Below are positions 18,190 to 27,256 of a DNA stretch of 64,000 bases, in pieces. The stretch's first letter is position 1. Every line of letters begins with the position of its first letter. The DNA comes from Oscillatoria acuminata PCC 6304 (GTDB lineage: Bacteria > Cyanobacteriota > Cyanobacteriia > Cyanobacteriales > Laspinemataceae). The translations under genes and the position numbers were made by a program. The stretch lies in NCBI RefSeq assembly GCF_000317105.1, contig NC_019693.1, positions 3,720,001 to 3,784,000 on the forward strand, in the 5' to 3' direction. The notes beneath the pieces were generated by a model. That model searched no databases and was not told where the DNA came from. It saw only the letters and a list, made by a program, of their open reading frames with translations.

Positions 18190-18426
18190 TCTATAGAATA
18201 ACCACAGCCCTAAGAGTTGGACTGTGCCTGAGTTCTCTATGGGTTCTAACCCCGAGTCCAAATCAACCGGACAAATAGGGCAACAACAGGATTCAGTCCT
18301 TGAAAACACTGGAGGCGATCGCCCTTCCCGCTTTGTCGGGATTGCTGTCAAATCGTCTGATCGCAGGTACAATCGGTACAGTAGCCACTCCCAGGAGCCA
18401 GACACTCCCATCGGAGGGTCTTTTTT
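18190..18426 (+). ncRNA. Candidate structured small RNA (about 235 nt)
   Basis: The stretch lies between a TATAAT box and an intrinsic terminator and has no credible reading frame. Local hairpins can be drawn: GGACT/AGTCC enclosing GGGTT/AACCC (18219-18260), AGGA/TCCT near 18290, a GC-rich HIP1 stem, CCCG/CGGG near 18330, and GTAC/GTAC near 18370. The pattern of several short stems does not match the single long rod of 6S RNA, nor tmRNA, SRP RNA or RNase P RNA as I know them. Function unknown. Confidence 0.45.
18400..18426 (+). terminator. Intrinsic terminator of the candidate small RNA
   Basis: Stem AGACACTCC/GGAGGGTCT with one mismatch, loop CATC, followed by six Ts. There is no protein gene immediately upstream on this strand, which is the main reason to suspect a small RNA. 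Confidence 0.6.
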
Positions 18427-18619
18427 GTAGTCATTGTTAATCGGGAGCAAGTAAAGAAGCGTGTTTGATTCAGAAGCAGACCCCCAATCAGCATTCCCCA
18501 AGGGATTTGCCCTCAAGGGTCAGCCCTGGAAAATAGGTCTCCTGTTGCCGGTTTTAACAACCTCAAATTCTCGACTCTCCGCTATTACTTATCCTCATTC
18601 CCTATCTTAAATATCTTTC

Positions 18620-19303
18620 ATGCAGACCGAAGCCTTTAGTGAGCTTTTCCCGCTATTTAGTGCCGCCAATCCAGAAACCCTGGAATGGCTTTTGTCCGTT
18701 GCGGTTGAGCACGAGTATCCATCAGGCAGAGCAGTCTTAATGGAAGATGCCTGGGGCAATGCCGTTTACTTTGTCGTCACCGGATGGGTCAAAGTCCGAC
18801 GCCTCTATGGGGACAATGTAGTAACTCTGGCGATTCTCGGGCGGGGTGACTTCTTCGGAGAAATGGCAATTCTTGATGAATCGCCCCGTTCCACCGACGT
18901 GATTGCCCTCTCAACGGTACAACTCCTGAGTGTTTCCGCCCAGCGGTTTATCCAAACCCTGTTTAAAGACGCTCAACTCCATCATCGGATGCTCCAACTC
19001 ATGGTCCGACGACTCAGACAAACCAATCTCCGCTTTCAATTGCGGAACCGTCCCCCAGCAGTTAAACTGGCGAACACATTAGTGTCTCTCGCCGAAAACT
19101 ACGGACAGTCCACCGAGAAAGGAACAGAAATCTACAACATTCCCTATAAAGACTTAGCAGATGTCACCGATATTGGCGTCGAAGAAACCAGCAAAATCAT
19201 GGAAAAATTGAACGCCAAAGGCTGGATTAAAATTGATGAAGCTGCTGAATCTCTTTATTTGGTCAATCTCAAACAGTTAACCCACTTAGCCGGCCACGTT
19301 TAA
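18620..19303 (+). CDS. Crp/Fnr family transcriptional regulator
   Basis: DNA-binding regulator of 227 residues. It has a cyclic-nucleotide-binding-type beta barrel (about 20-130; GRGDFFGEMAILDESPRSTD), a dimerisation helix, and a winged helix-turn-helix (about 145-215; YKDLADVTDIGVEETSKIM). The phosphate-binding cassette has FFGEMAILDESPRST, close to cAMP-binding proteins, so cAMP or a related ligand is possible. No Fe-S cysteine set is seen, ruling out classical Fnr. It is similar in size to NtcA, but I do not see enough NtcA identity to name it. It is monocistronic; targets are unknown. Confidence 0.9.
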   Translation: MQTEAFSELFPLFSAANPETLEWLLSVAVEHEYPSGRAVLMEDAWGNAVYFVVTGWVKVRRLYGDNVVTLAILGRGDFFGEMAILDESPRSTDVIALSTVQLLSVSAQRFIQTLFKDAQLHHRMLQLMVRRLRQTNLRFQLRNRPPAVKLANTLVSLAENYGQSTEKGTEIYNIPYKDLADVTDIGVEETSKIMEKLNAKGWIKIDEAAESLYLVNLKQLTHLAGHV

Positions 19304-19478
19304 ACCATTATCATCTAAAAAATCCAGGTTAGGGGCATTCTAAACCGCAGGGAAGGGGACTAAAGGCGACTGCGCCGGAAGCACTCACCGCCATCCAATC
19401 CAACTTGGCGAATCGACAGTCTAAAATACTGCCCCTAACCGAGTCCAGATTAGCCAATAACCTAACAAACAATAACCG

Positions 19479-21272
19479 ATGACTGAAGCAACGACAATTC
19501 CACCGAGTACGATGCCTCGAATCGCACCGGATATTTACTATCAAGTGGCGATGTATGAGCCAGAATCTCATCTGTTTGACGTGATGTTAAAGGTGCGGGG
19601 ATGGCGAGCATCGGTCCTGGACTTAAAAATGCCGGTATGGACTCCGGGTTCCTATTTAGTGCGGGAGTATGCCAAACATCTCCAGGAATTCTCCGCTGAA
19701 GATGCGGACGAAATCTCCCTAACTTGGCGCAAACTGAGCAAAAATCACTGGCAAATCGAAACTCCAGGAATCTCTGAGATTATCGTTCGCTATCGCATCT
19801 ATGCCAATGAACTGTCCGTGCGGACCAATCACCTAGATAGAACTCATGGCTATTTTAACGGTGCCGCCCTTTTCTTCTATATCCCTGGTTTTGAAAAAAG
19901 CCCGATTTCCATTCAAATTATCCCGGCGAAACCGGAATGGCGGGTCACCACTTCACTGCCCCCGAAGTCGGGACGTCCCCACACCTTTACTGCCCCAGAT
20001 TACGATACTTTGGTGGATAGCCCTTTTGAAATGGGTACGCACCAATCTTATTATTTTGAGGTGGAACATAAACCCCATGAATTAGCAATTTGGGGCCAGG
20101 GAAATCTCCAAGCTGAACGGCTGATTTCCGATATGGAAAAAATCATTCAAACCGAAAGTCGGCTATTCGGAGGGTTACCTTACGATCGCTACTTGTTTAT
20201 TCTCCATCTCTCCTCCCAAGGCTATGGCGGATTGGAACATAAAAATAGCTGTTCTTTGAACTATCCCCGTTTTGGATTTAGAAATTCCGAAAAATACAAC
20301 CGCTTCATCCAATTAGTCGCCCATGAGTTCTTTCACTTATGGAATGTCAAACGCATTCGTCCCAAACCCTTAGAAGTCTTTAACTATGAAGGGGAAACCT
20401 ACACGACTTCTCTATGGTTTTGTGAAGGCACTACCAGTTATTACGATATCTTGCTGCCCTTGTGGGCGGGAATTTATGATGCAAAAGTCGCCTTACAAGG
20501 GTTGAGTAAAGATATTACTCGCTTACAAACCCTGCCGGGACGTCGTTATCAACCCCTGAGTGAATCGAGTTGGGATGCTTGGATTAAACTGTATCGCCGG
20601 GATGCTAATAGCGATAATTCCCAAATTTCCTACTATTTGAAAGGAGAATTAATCTCCCTATTGTTGGATTTGCGAATTCGGGCAAACTTCGGCAACGGGC
20701 GATCGCTGGATCAGGTGATGCAGCAAATGTGGCAACGGTTTGGTCCCGAAGAAATCGGCTTTACCGATGAGGAACTCAAAGCAATTATCGAATCCGTTGC
20801 CGAAGAAGATTTAACCGACTTCTTTAACGACTACATCCACGGGACTGCGGAATTACCCCTAGATGAGTATCTGCAACCCTTTGGGTTAAAAGTGCAACCC
20901 GTTGAAAATGGGGATGCGGCACCGTTTTTGGGCTTGACCGTTAAGCCAGAAAATGGTAAGGCTATGATTAAATTTGTGGAAATGGGTTCACCGGCACAAC
21001 GGGGGGGAATCGATGCCGAGGATGAGTTATTGGCAATTGATGGAATGCGCGTGACGGCAGAAGATTTGGGCGATCGCCTGAAAGACTATCAAACCGGGTC
21101 CAAAATCCAAATTACTGTTTTCCATCAAGAACAATTACGAACCGTTGAGGCGGTTCTCGCCCAACCCCGTCCCACCACTTACAATATTGTCCCCATTCAA
21201 AATCCCACTGCGACTCAACAGCATAACCTGAAAGGCTGGTTAGGCAGTTCGGTAAGTCAACTCAAAGGGTAA
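19479..21272 (+). CDS. M61 family zinc metallopeptidase with PDZ domain
   Basis: Glycyl-aminopeptidase-type protease of 597 residues. The catalytic HEFFHLWN motif (HExxH variant of M61) lies near residue 283 and the expected downstream Glu is in LWFCEGTTSYYD. An N-terminal beta-rich domain precedes it, and a PDZ domain occupies about 480-560 (APFLGLTVKPENGKAMIKF, then GSPAQRGGIDAEDELLAIDG). No signal peptide is seen, so it is probably cytosolic. It starts at ATG 19479 and is followed directly by an IS remnant, so its terminator region may have been altered. Confidence 0.93.
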   Translation: MTEATTIPPSTMPRIAPDIYYQVAMYEPESHLFDVMLKVRGWRASVLDLKMPVWTPGSYLVREYAKHLQEFSAEDADEISLTWRKLSKNHWQIETPGISEIIVRYRIYANELSVRTNHLDRTHGYFNGAALFFYIPGFEKSPISIQIIPAKPEWRVTTSLPPKSGRPHTFTAPDYDTLVDSPFEMGTHQSYYFEVEHKPHELAIWGQGNLQAERLISDMEKIIQTESRLFGGLPYDRYLFILHLSSQGYGGLEHKNSCSLNYPRFGFRNSEKYNRFIQLVAHEFFHLWNVKRIRPKPLEVFNYEGETYTTSLWFCEGTTSYYDILLPLWAGIYDAKVALQGLSKDITRLQTLPGRRYQPLSESSWDAWIKLYRRDANSDNSQISYYLKGELISLLLDLRIRANFGNGRSLDQVMQQMWQRFGPEEIGFTDEELKAIIESVAEEDLTDFFNDYIHGTAELPLDEYLQPFGLKVQPVENGDAAPFLGLTVKPENGKAMIKFVEMGSPAQRGGIDAEDELLAIDGMRVTAEDLGDRLKDYQTGSKIQITVFHQEQLRTVEAVLAQPRPTTYNIVPIQNPTATQQHNLKGWLGSSVSQLKG

Positions 21273-21372
21273 ATTTGCGAAGAGGGGATAACACCTTCAG
21301 GGGTAGCCGATGGGTGACAACTTAAGGTTAGAGTGTAATTGTCAAGCGAGTTTCGCGCCTGAGTTTGATGGA

Positions 21373-22817
21373 ATGAGTCGTCCTCGCAAAAACAACCCAG
21401 ATCATGTTCGCCGCCACAATATGCATGGCGATCAAGTAGCGAGGCGATTGAAGCCCACCTGAGTGACTTGTTGCGTCCTGTGGTTCACGAGCAATTGAAA
21501 TACTATCGCCAGTTAGGGCTGCGCCCACGAATTTTGGGGCTTCCTCTAATGGTGGCAGGAGTGTTGAGTCTGTTATGGCGTCAAATCCCGAGCGTTCGAG
21601 AACTGGGAAGGACCTTAGCCCGGGAAGACTTACTGTGGTGTCGAGCGGTGAAGGTATCCCAGCAAGCTCTCTCCACAAGATTTTTAGAATTTCCGGCATC
21701 CATGTTTGAGCAGGTTCTGTGGGCTTTAGTGGAGGAGTTAAAGCGACGTTGGACTCATCGTGTTGTCCGCCCATTGCCAGCGAGCGTGGCTTGGACTTTT
21801 CAAAAGTTTGAACACATTTGGATTGTGGATGGTTCGACCCTGGAGGCCCTGTTTCGTAAACTTAAAAGTTTACAAGAGCAACCCATAGCTTTAGCTGGAA
21901 AAATCTACACCATAGTAGATATGGCGAGCCATTTGCCGGTGGCAATGCGATTTGAAGAAAACCCTAATGCGGCAGATAGGAATCAATGGGAATGGTTGCA
22001 CGCAACTCTGCCCAAAGGGGGTTTATTGATTTTTGATCGGGGCTTTTATGACTTCACGGAATTTGCGGCCCTCGTCAAAGCTGGTAGCGCTTGGATTACC
22101 AGGCTGAAGAAAGGCACCTATCAGGTCCAGAAAAGTTTTAGCCAGAGTGCTAATCTGGTTGACCAATTAGTTCTGCTGGGAGCATCTCAATTTGGCAAAG
22201 AGACCTAACCCCCCAGCCCCCTTCCCGCTTAGGGAAGGGGGAGCAAGACTTGTAAATTCCCCTTTTAGGCAAAATTGAGATGCTCCCGTTCTGCTCGGCC
22301 ATAAACGAGGAAAGGCGAAACAGATTACCGTGCGTCTAATACAAGTGCGTCATGGTAAAAGCTGGTATAGCTATATTACTTCCGTGCTTGAGCCTGGGGA
22401 CTTACCACCTTATGTAGTGGCTGATTTGTATGCTCGTCGCTGTCCAATTGAAACGGCGTTTTTTTTGGGTTAAACGATTGCTAAATCTGGCCTATATCTG
22501 GACAGGTTCTATTAATGGCGTCAAGCTACTTTCTCTGGGCGACATGGCTGTTCTATGCTGTGTTGCTTGACCTGGCTGATGATGTAGCTGATTCTCTCGA
22601 ATTGCCCACCGAACGGATTTCTTTAGAGATGCTATTTCGGGGGTTCTATCATTTCACTGTTGCATCAATGAAGGGCAATAATCAGTCCTTGGTTGAGTAT
22701 TTTTGTGACCCTCGGAATCAGGATCTTGGCATTGTCAAAACTTTACGCAAAAGCAAGGACTCTCAAGAGCTAGACCTCTCTCCTTTTCCCGGCTTGACTT
22801 TTGTCCCCTCTTCTTAA
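21373..22817 (+). pseudogene. IS4-family transposase, broken by frameshifts and a MITE
   Basis: Reads as a DDE transposase only when four lesions are repaired. It starts at ATG 21373 (MSRPRKNNPDHVRRHN); a one-base loss near 21440 shifts the frame into EAIEAHLSDLLRP; the middle part holds IVDGSTLEALF and LLIFDRGFYDF (first two catalytic Asp). A 110-bp MITE at 22178 then interrupts it; removing it joins LVDQLVLL to GHKRGKAKQITVR. A run of eight Ts near 22458 adds one base (TAFF to WVKRLLNLAY), and another extra T near 22526 shifts into LWATWLFYAVLLD. The IS4 signature Y-R-E-K is recognisable as RCPIETAFFWVKR. The gene cannot make a functional transposase. Confidence 0.9.
22178..22287. mobile_element. 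MITE, GGGAGCATCTCAA family, inserted in the transposase gene
   Basis: A 110-bp unit with ends GGGAGCATCTCAATTTGGC and GCAAAATTGAGATGCTCCC, flanked by the 8-bp direct repeat GTTCTGCT (22170-22177 and 22288-22295). Removing the unit and one repeat restores the transposase frame. It is an inverted homologue of the copy at 17979-18124, sharing the GGGGGGTTAGGTCTC block. The insertion must be younger than the IS. Confidence 0.92.
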
Positions 22818-22976
22818 GTTGTCACCAATCCCATACTCCTAACTCCTCGGAGATTTGTTCTCTCCGTGATCTGCTAACAGTGTTCTATAGATTCTGGCAC
22901 TGTTTTTTATGCAGGGTGGGGTTGGGGTCTGTCCGTGGAGGGGTAAGAAATCGCCTAAACTTACGCATCCAACCCT

Positions 22977-23012
22977 AAATGTAGGGTTGATTCGCGAATC
23001 AACCCTACATTT
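22977..23012. repeat. Perfect palindrome (AAATGTAGGGTTGATTCG family)
   Basis: A perfect 36-bp palindrome centred on TTCGCGAA. Relatives sit at 24800, 35116 and 61914. It lies downstream of the first Uma2 gene and could act as a bidirectional hairpin. Confidence 0.8.
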
Positions 23013-23050
23013 AAAATTTACGCTTCAATACTGGGTCAGTCCTGTTTCAC

Positions 23051-23704
23051 TTACATCGCGTCAGGGTCAATGCCTAATTCCCGAAGTTTTTCCGCGAGGC
23101 GGTTGGCGCGTTCTTCCGCTTGTTGGCGTTGGGTCTCTACTTGAAGATAAGTGGAGAATTTTCGACCATCGGGACGATAGAGTTCTAACCCTTCTTCGGA
23201 TAGTTCAAATCGCACCCCTAATCGAGGAGAAACCCAGCCGTTGATGGTTTCAATGCTGGTGAGTTGATTCTCGTTGCGAATCCAACCTACCAAGTCAATT
23301 TTATCCGGGTCATAGAGATAGTATTCTTCGACGCCATAGCGTTGATAAAATTCCAGTTTTTTCGTCATTTCACTTAAGGTATTTCCCGGAGACCAGACCT
23401 CAAAGACGACTTGGGGAGGGATGTTGTCTTCTTTCCATTGCAGATAAGACCCACGATCGCCTTTGGGGCGTCCAAAGGCGACCATCACATCTGGGGCGAC
23501 TCGCAGTTTATTGTTCCCTTCAACGGGATACCAGAGTAAGTCTCCGGCGACAAATACGTTGGGGTCATCTTTAAACAGGGAGTCAATTCCTCCTTGAATT
23601 GTGACAATCCAGCGGAATTGTTTGGTGTTATCTGCCATCGGTTGACCGTCGCTTTCGGGGTAGATGATTGAGGATTTTGGAGTGGTTGTCGTTTCTGTAA
23701 CCAT
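23051..23704 (-). CDS. Uma2 family PD-(D/E)XK endonuclease
   Basis: Uma2/DUF820 protein of 217 residues, a restriction-like nuclease fold expanded in cyanobacteria. Core motifs: FVAGDLLWYPVEGN, the Asp in RVAPDVMVAFG, and the Glu in PPQVVFEVWSPGN, followed by KLEFYQRYGVEEYYLYDPD. A C-terminal tail (TQRQQAEERANRLAEKLRE) is a predicted coiled coil. It is a close tandem paralogue of the next gene. The biological role of Uma2 proteins is not settled; association with mobile DNA or genome defence has been suggested. Confidence 0.92.
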   Translation of the reverse strand: MVTETTTTPKSSIIYPESDGQPMADNTKQFRWIVTIQGGIDSLFKDDPNVFVAGDLLWYPVEGNNKLRVAPDVMVAFGRPKGDRGSYLQWKEDNIPPQVVFEVWSPGNTLSEMTKKLEFYQRYGVEEYYLYDPDKIDLVGWIRNENQLTSIETINGWVSPRLGVRFELSEEGLELYRPDGRKFSTYLQVETQRQQAEERANRLAEKLRELGIDPDAM

Positions 23705-23896
23705 TTTGGCCTCCGTTCGGTGTTTTGTCTGGAATTAGATATGGAAAATCAATCAGGATAACTGGGTCGTCTAGGTGGATTCATTTTATCCCCAACTATC
23801 TCGGGTGGGGATGAGTTTTAGGACTTCAATCAATACACCCAGAAAGACCAGGAGAAGATACTTTTATTTTCTAGATGTATTGGGAGTTCAAGGAGA

Positions 23897-24571
23897 TTAC
23901 ATCGCGTCAGGGTCAATGCCTAATTCCCGGAGTTTTTCAGCGAGGCGGTTGGCGCGTTCTTCCGCTTGTTGGGCGCGTTGTGCTTCTTGTTTGCGTCCGG
24001 TGTACAATTCAAGATAAGTGGAGAATTTTTGACCATCGGGACTGTACAGTTCTAACCCTTCCTCGGATAGTTCAAATCGCACCCCTAACCGGGGAGAAAC
24101 CCAGCCGTTGATGGGTTCAATGCTGGTGAGTTTATTCTCGGTGCGAATCCAACCTCCTAAGTCAATTCTATCCGGGTCATAGAGATAGTATTCTTCGACG
24201 CCATAGCGTTCATAAAATTCCAGTTTTTTGTTCATTTCTATTACGGTATTCCCGGGAGATAAGACCTCAAAGACGACTTGAGGAGGGATGTTGTCTTCTT
24301 TCCATTGCAGATAAGACCCGCGTCTTCCTTTGGGACGTCCAAAGGCGACCATCACATCTGGGGCAATTCGCAGTTGATTGTTGCCTTCGACGGGATACCA
24401 GAGTAAGTCTCCGGCGACAAATACGTTGGGATCGTCTTTAAACAGGGCATCTATTCCCCCTTGAAGGGTGACAATCCATTGGAATTGTTCGGTGTTATCT
24501 GCGATGGGTTGACCGTCGCTTTCGGGGTAAATGATTGGTTTTTTTGGAGTGGTTGTATTTTCTGGAACCAT
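23897..24571 (-). CDS. Uma2 family PD-(D/E)XK endonuclease (tandem paralogue)
   Basis: Protein of 224 residues, nearly identical through its core to the gene at 23051-23704 (same RIAPDVMVAFG, PPQVVFEVLSPGN and YYLYDPD motifs). Differences are concentrated in the C-terminal coiled coil, which is longer here (ELYTGRKQEAQRAQQAEER). The pair arose by a tandem duplication that included the last 30 or so codons almost unchanged at DNA level. Each has its own upstream spacer, so they may be separately expressed. Confidence 0.92.
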   Translation of the reverse strand: MVPENTTTPKKPIIYPESDGQPIADNTEQFQWIVTLQGGIDALFKDDPNVFVAGDLLWYPVEGNNQLRIAPDVMVAFGRPKGRRGSYLQWKEDNIPPQVVFEVLSPGNTVIEMNKKLEFYERYGVEEYYLYDPDRIDLGGWIRTENKLTSIEPINGWVSPRLGVRFELSEEGLELYSPDGQKFSTYLELYTGRKQEAQRAQQAEERANRLAEKLRELGIDPDAM

Positions 24572-25447
24572 TGTGGCCTCCGTTGGATATTTGGGTTTTA
24601 ATTAGATGTTAAAATTAGGATAATTTGTGCTATTTTTTGAGGGGTTTGTGATAAAATGATTATAGCAAAATTATTGAATTTTCGGGCTTGGAGATGGATA
24701 TCAGGGGGTAGGGATTCTCTGATGTTCGTGAAGTTTTACAGGCGCTTAATCTGTTGATTTTTCGGGACAGGGTTCAAGCGCTGTCACGCGGTCCGGACTG
24801 GCGATTCGCGAATCGCCTCTACATTTAGGGGTTGTTCTTCCACAATGCGTAAGTTCGGGAGAGGATCACAATTGAGGAGGCCAACATTTTTTTGTCCCCG
24901 CTGTGGTTTATAATTAAGGGTTGGGAGATTAGGATCGGTTTGGTCCTTGGTTATTGGTCCGGGGGACCGATCGCCCCTACCCATCCCATCCCTCGTTGAC
25001 CCTGGATCGGACTAAACCTGTGACCGATCGCCTATTTAAGCAGTGAATTTTGGGGCATCCCCTTGAGAATTGCGGTTGAAGTGGGCAAAACGTGATGGGG
25101 ATCACGGTTTAGGCGGATGGCGATCACTTCCCTCTGTAGCTTTTTCAGGGATGATTTTAATGGAGGAAAGAGAATAACTTCTCTGGATTCTACCCGATGA
25201 GTTCCCTTGAACGCAATGGGTTTTTACTCAAAAAGATTGTTTTTTTTGGATGACCTGTAGGCAGGAGGCGATCGCTCGTTTAATTTTCTACCAGTCAAGG
25301 ATGCTAGTCCATTTTATTGACGGGTCAAAAGGCAAAACAGCGATTCCTAACGATTCTGACTCATTCTCCCTAATCCTTCAAAATTTTTTCTGTTCTTTTA
25401 GTTTCTTGTTTTTTGAGCGTCCAACCATTTAACCGAGAGGGTTTAAA
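24572..25447. other. Gene-poor spacer with a palindrome
   Basis: No supported gene in about 880 bp. It contains the palindrome GGCGATTCGCGAATCGCC at 24800-24817, followed by TCTACATTTAGGGG, which matches the right half of the repeat at 61914-61955. Short frames here at 24784-24984 (minus) and 25250-25432 (plus) show no family features. The end (about 25380-25440) is T-rich and precedes the zinc-ribbon gene. Confidence 0.45.
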
Positions 25448-25633
25448 ATGCAAACACTTCAAGCGATTCGATGCCCCAATTGTGGAAGTCTCGCAGAACG
25501 TTATTATTTTTCAAAACGAGATTTCAGTCAGACTCAATGTCCGAGTTGTGATTATTTGATGGTGAGTTGTGTGAGCACGGGTCGCGTGGTGGAGGCTTAT
25601 GCTCCAGGATTGTCGATTCGTCGGTCCCATTAA
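25448..25633 (+). CDS. Small zinc-ribbon protein (61 aa)
   Basis: Small protein with two knuckles, CPNCG and CPSCD, 22 residues apart, a typical zinc ribbon. GAGAGGG just upstream supports the ATG at 25448. Such peptides are conserved in cyanobacteria and are often mis-annotated as replication-restart protein PriA because of the ribbon; nothing here indicates helicase function. It ends in a basic GLSIRRSH. It is followed by an intrinsic terminator, so it is probably a single-gene transcript. Function unknown. Confidence 0.8.
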   Translation: MQTLQAIRCPNCGSLAERYYFSKRDFSQTQCPSCDYLMVSCVSTGRVVEAYAPGLSIRRSH

Positions 25634-25693
25634 GTTGCCAACTTACATCGGTTAATTCTCTCTTCCTTACTAACATTCTTGCTGCTTAGGAAA

Positions 25694-25729
25694 GGGCGAT
25701 CGCACTTAAAACGCGATCGCCCCTTTTTT
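25694..25729 (+). terminator. Intrinsic terminator built from two HIP1 octamers
   Basis: Perfect 10-bp stem GGGCGATCGC (25694-25703) and GCGATCGCCC (25713-25722), then CTTTTTT. It ends the zinc-ribbon transcript and overlaps the stop codon of the convergent rlmN. Each arm contains the cyanobacterial HIP1 sequence. Confidence 0.85.
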
Positions 25730-26822
25730 ATGCTTTGGAGGCCCTCAGTTGACCACAGGCTGCATCGGCTTCTAACCCGCGAGAATAGCGGACACTGACT
25801 GCAATATGTCGCTTTTCTAACGCTTCCACAAAGGCTTGCACCCGCTGGCGATCGGGTCGTTTGAAGTCTACTTCCTCAATTGGGTTATAGGGAATCAAGT
25901 TCACATGACTTTGGAACCCGCGCAATAAGCTGGCGAGTTCTTCGGCATTTTGGGTGCGATCGTTAAATTCAGCCAGTAAAATATATTCAAACGTCACCCG
26001 GCGTCCGGAAATTTTCACATACTCCCGACAATCGGCAATGATTTTTTCAATGGGATATCCTCCGGCATTGGGAATCAGTTGTTCCCGCAGTTTCTGATTC
26101 GAGGCATGGAGACTGACGGCGAGGGTAAATTGACCGCGATGTTTGGCGAGTTGGGGGATGCGATCGCGGATGCCGACGGTAGAAATAGTGATGCAGCGTT
26201 GACCAATTCCGATATCTTCATTGATCGATCGCACTGCCGCTAACACATTCTCGGTATTGAGTAACGGTTCTCCCATTCCCATAAACACAATATGACTCAC
26301 CCGGCGTCCAAAGTCTTCCTGCACCGTTAAGACTTGATCCACAATTTCATGGGTTTCCAAATTGCGCGTAAATCCGCCTTTTCCAGTGGCACAAAAGTCA
26401 CACCCCATTGGACATCCGACTTGAGAAGAAACGCAAACGGTGAGGCGTTTTTCTGTGGGAATTCCGACGGCTTCAATGATTTGACCATCGGTTAATTGCA
26501 GTAAATATTTAATCGTGCCATCGGAGGCAATGGATTTGTGGGAAATGGTCGATCGCCCGAGGGGATAGTCGGCAACTTGTTCGCGCCACTGTTTAGAAAA
26601 TACCGTAATGTCAGTCAGCGATCGCGCGCCTTTGTCGTAAATCCAGTTATGCAGTTGTTTTCCGCGATAGGCGGGTTGTTGTTGCTGTTGCACCCATTCG
26701 GTTAACTCCGGTAATGAGAGTCCCAAGAGGGGTTTTTTCTCCGGGGAAGATTTTCCAGCTTTGGCTTGTTCCACTGTTTCTGTGGCGGGTTGTTCAGCGG
26801 TGGGTTGAGGGTTCGTCGTCAT
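25728..26822 (-). CDS. rlmN: 23S rRNA (adenine2503-C2)-methyltransferase RlmN
   Basis: Radical-SAM enzyme that methylates A2503 of 23S rRNA and A37 of some tRNAs. It carries the radical-SAM motif [21 protein letters not shown], the ISTVGI region and the C-terminal ADAACGQL with the second catalytic Cys. The frame opens at 26891, but the ATG at 26822 ([11 protein letters not shown]) gives 364 residues, nearer family length. The N-terminal 40 residues are a low-complexity Gln/Glu/Pro leader before the typical [13 protein letters not shown]. No operon partner. Confidence 0.95.
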   Translation of the reverse strand: MTTNPQPTAEQPATETVEQAKAGKSSPEKKPLLGLSLPELTEWVQQQQQPAYRGKQLHNWIYDKGARSLTDITVFSKQWREQVADYPLGRSTISHKSIASDGTIKYLLQLTDGQIIEAVGIPTEKRLTVCVSSQVGCPMGCDFCATGKGGFTRNLETHEIVDQVLTVQEDFGRRVSHIVFMGMGEPLLNTENVLAAVRSINEDIGIGQRCITISTVGIRDRIPQLAKHRGQFTLAVSLHASNQKLREQLIPNAGGYPIEKIIADCREYVKISGRRVTFEYILLAEFNDRTQNAEELASLLRGFQSHVNLIPYNPIEEVDFKRPDRQRVQAFVEALEKRHIAVSVRYSRGLEADAACGQLRASKA

Positions 26823-27040
26823 GATAGATACAACTCTAAGGGTAGGGGGTCTAGGCGATCGGGATTTGTGGCTAACACAGTTGCAGAACAATTTTGGGCA
26901 GTTTCTAAAATACAGAAAGCACTCAGGATGGTCAGTTCCGTTAACCCCTGCTTTAGTTTAGCAACTCTATGGGTTGAAAATCGCAGCCAAAATTTATCCC
27001 AGCTAGAGGATCCAGAGGGGATGAATGCGGCAAGGGAGTG

Positions 27041-27186
27041 ATACTCCATACGGTACTGATAAGTCTATAAAAACGAGGCGCGTCAATCTGTATTTGTAGG
27101 GGCGCAATGCGCAGGCCCTCCGGAGGGCCTGCGCATTGCGCCCCTACAAGAAATTTTTATAGACCTTTAAATACCGTATGGAGTAT
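27041..27186. mobile_element. MITE-like element with about 31-bp terminal inverted repeats
   Basis: Ends ATACTCCATACGGTACTG and …ATACCGTATGGAGTAT pair over about 31 bp with a few mismatches (both include TCTATAAAAA/TTTTTATAGA). The interior is a near-perfect palindrome of the TGTAGGGGCGCAATGCGC type, almost identical to the core at 13199-13249. The ends differ from those at 13150, so the same core sits in different outer frames. It lies between rlmN and the cyclase gene. Confidence 0.7.
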
Positions 27187-27256
27187 GAGATGCTTCCACT
27201 CCTTAATTTTATGACCCCAGGAACTGAGACTGGCGATATCAACTCGGTTAATTGTC

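Larger units (their letters stand above)
21309..22830 (+). mobile_element. Degenerate IS4-type insertion sequence carrying a nested MITE
   Basis: Terminal inverted repeats of 18 bp with one mismatch are visible at 21309-21326 (GATGGGTGACAACTTAAG) and 22813-22830 (CTTAAGTTGTCACCAATC). They enclose a single broken transposase gene. The total is 1522 bp, or about 1404 bp without the inserted MITE and one copy of its duplication. No clear target duplication of the IS itself is seen next to the terminal repeats. Confidence 0.85.

Noticed and set aside
18190-18426. Assignment of the candidate small RNA as 6S RNA
   Set aside because: GTGCCTGAG near 18224 recalls 6S text, but I could only draw several local hairpins and not a single rod with a central bubble.
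18224-18430. Plus-strand frame of 68 codons inside the candidate small RNA
   Set aside because: No ribosome binding site, ends inside the terminator T-run, no family features.
17935-18516. Minus-strand frame of 193 codons
   Set aside because: It runs through the MITE at 17979-18124 and the candidate small RNA, and its peptide (PQPPSLKGKG type) is the known signature of translated palindromic repeats.
22909-23244. Plus-strand frame opposite the Uma2 gene
   Set aside because: Overlaps a palindrome and the well-supported minus-strand Uma2 gene; no motifs.
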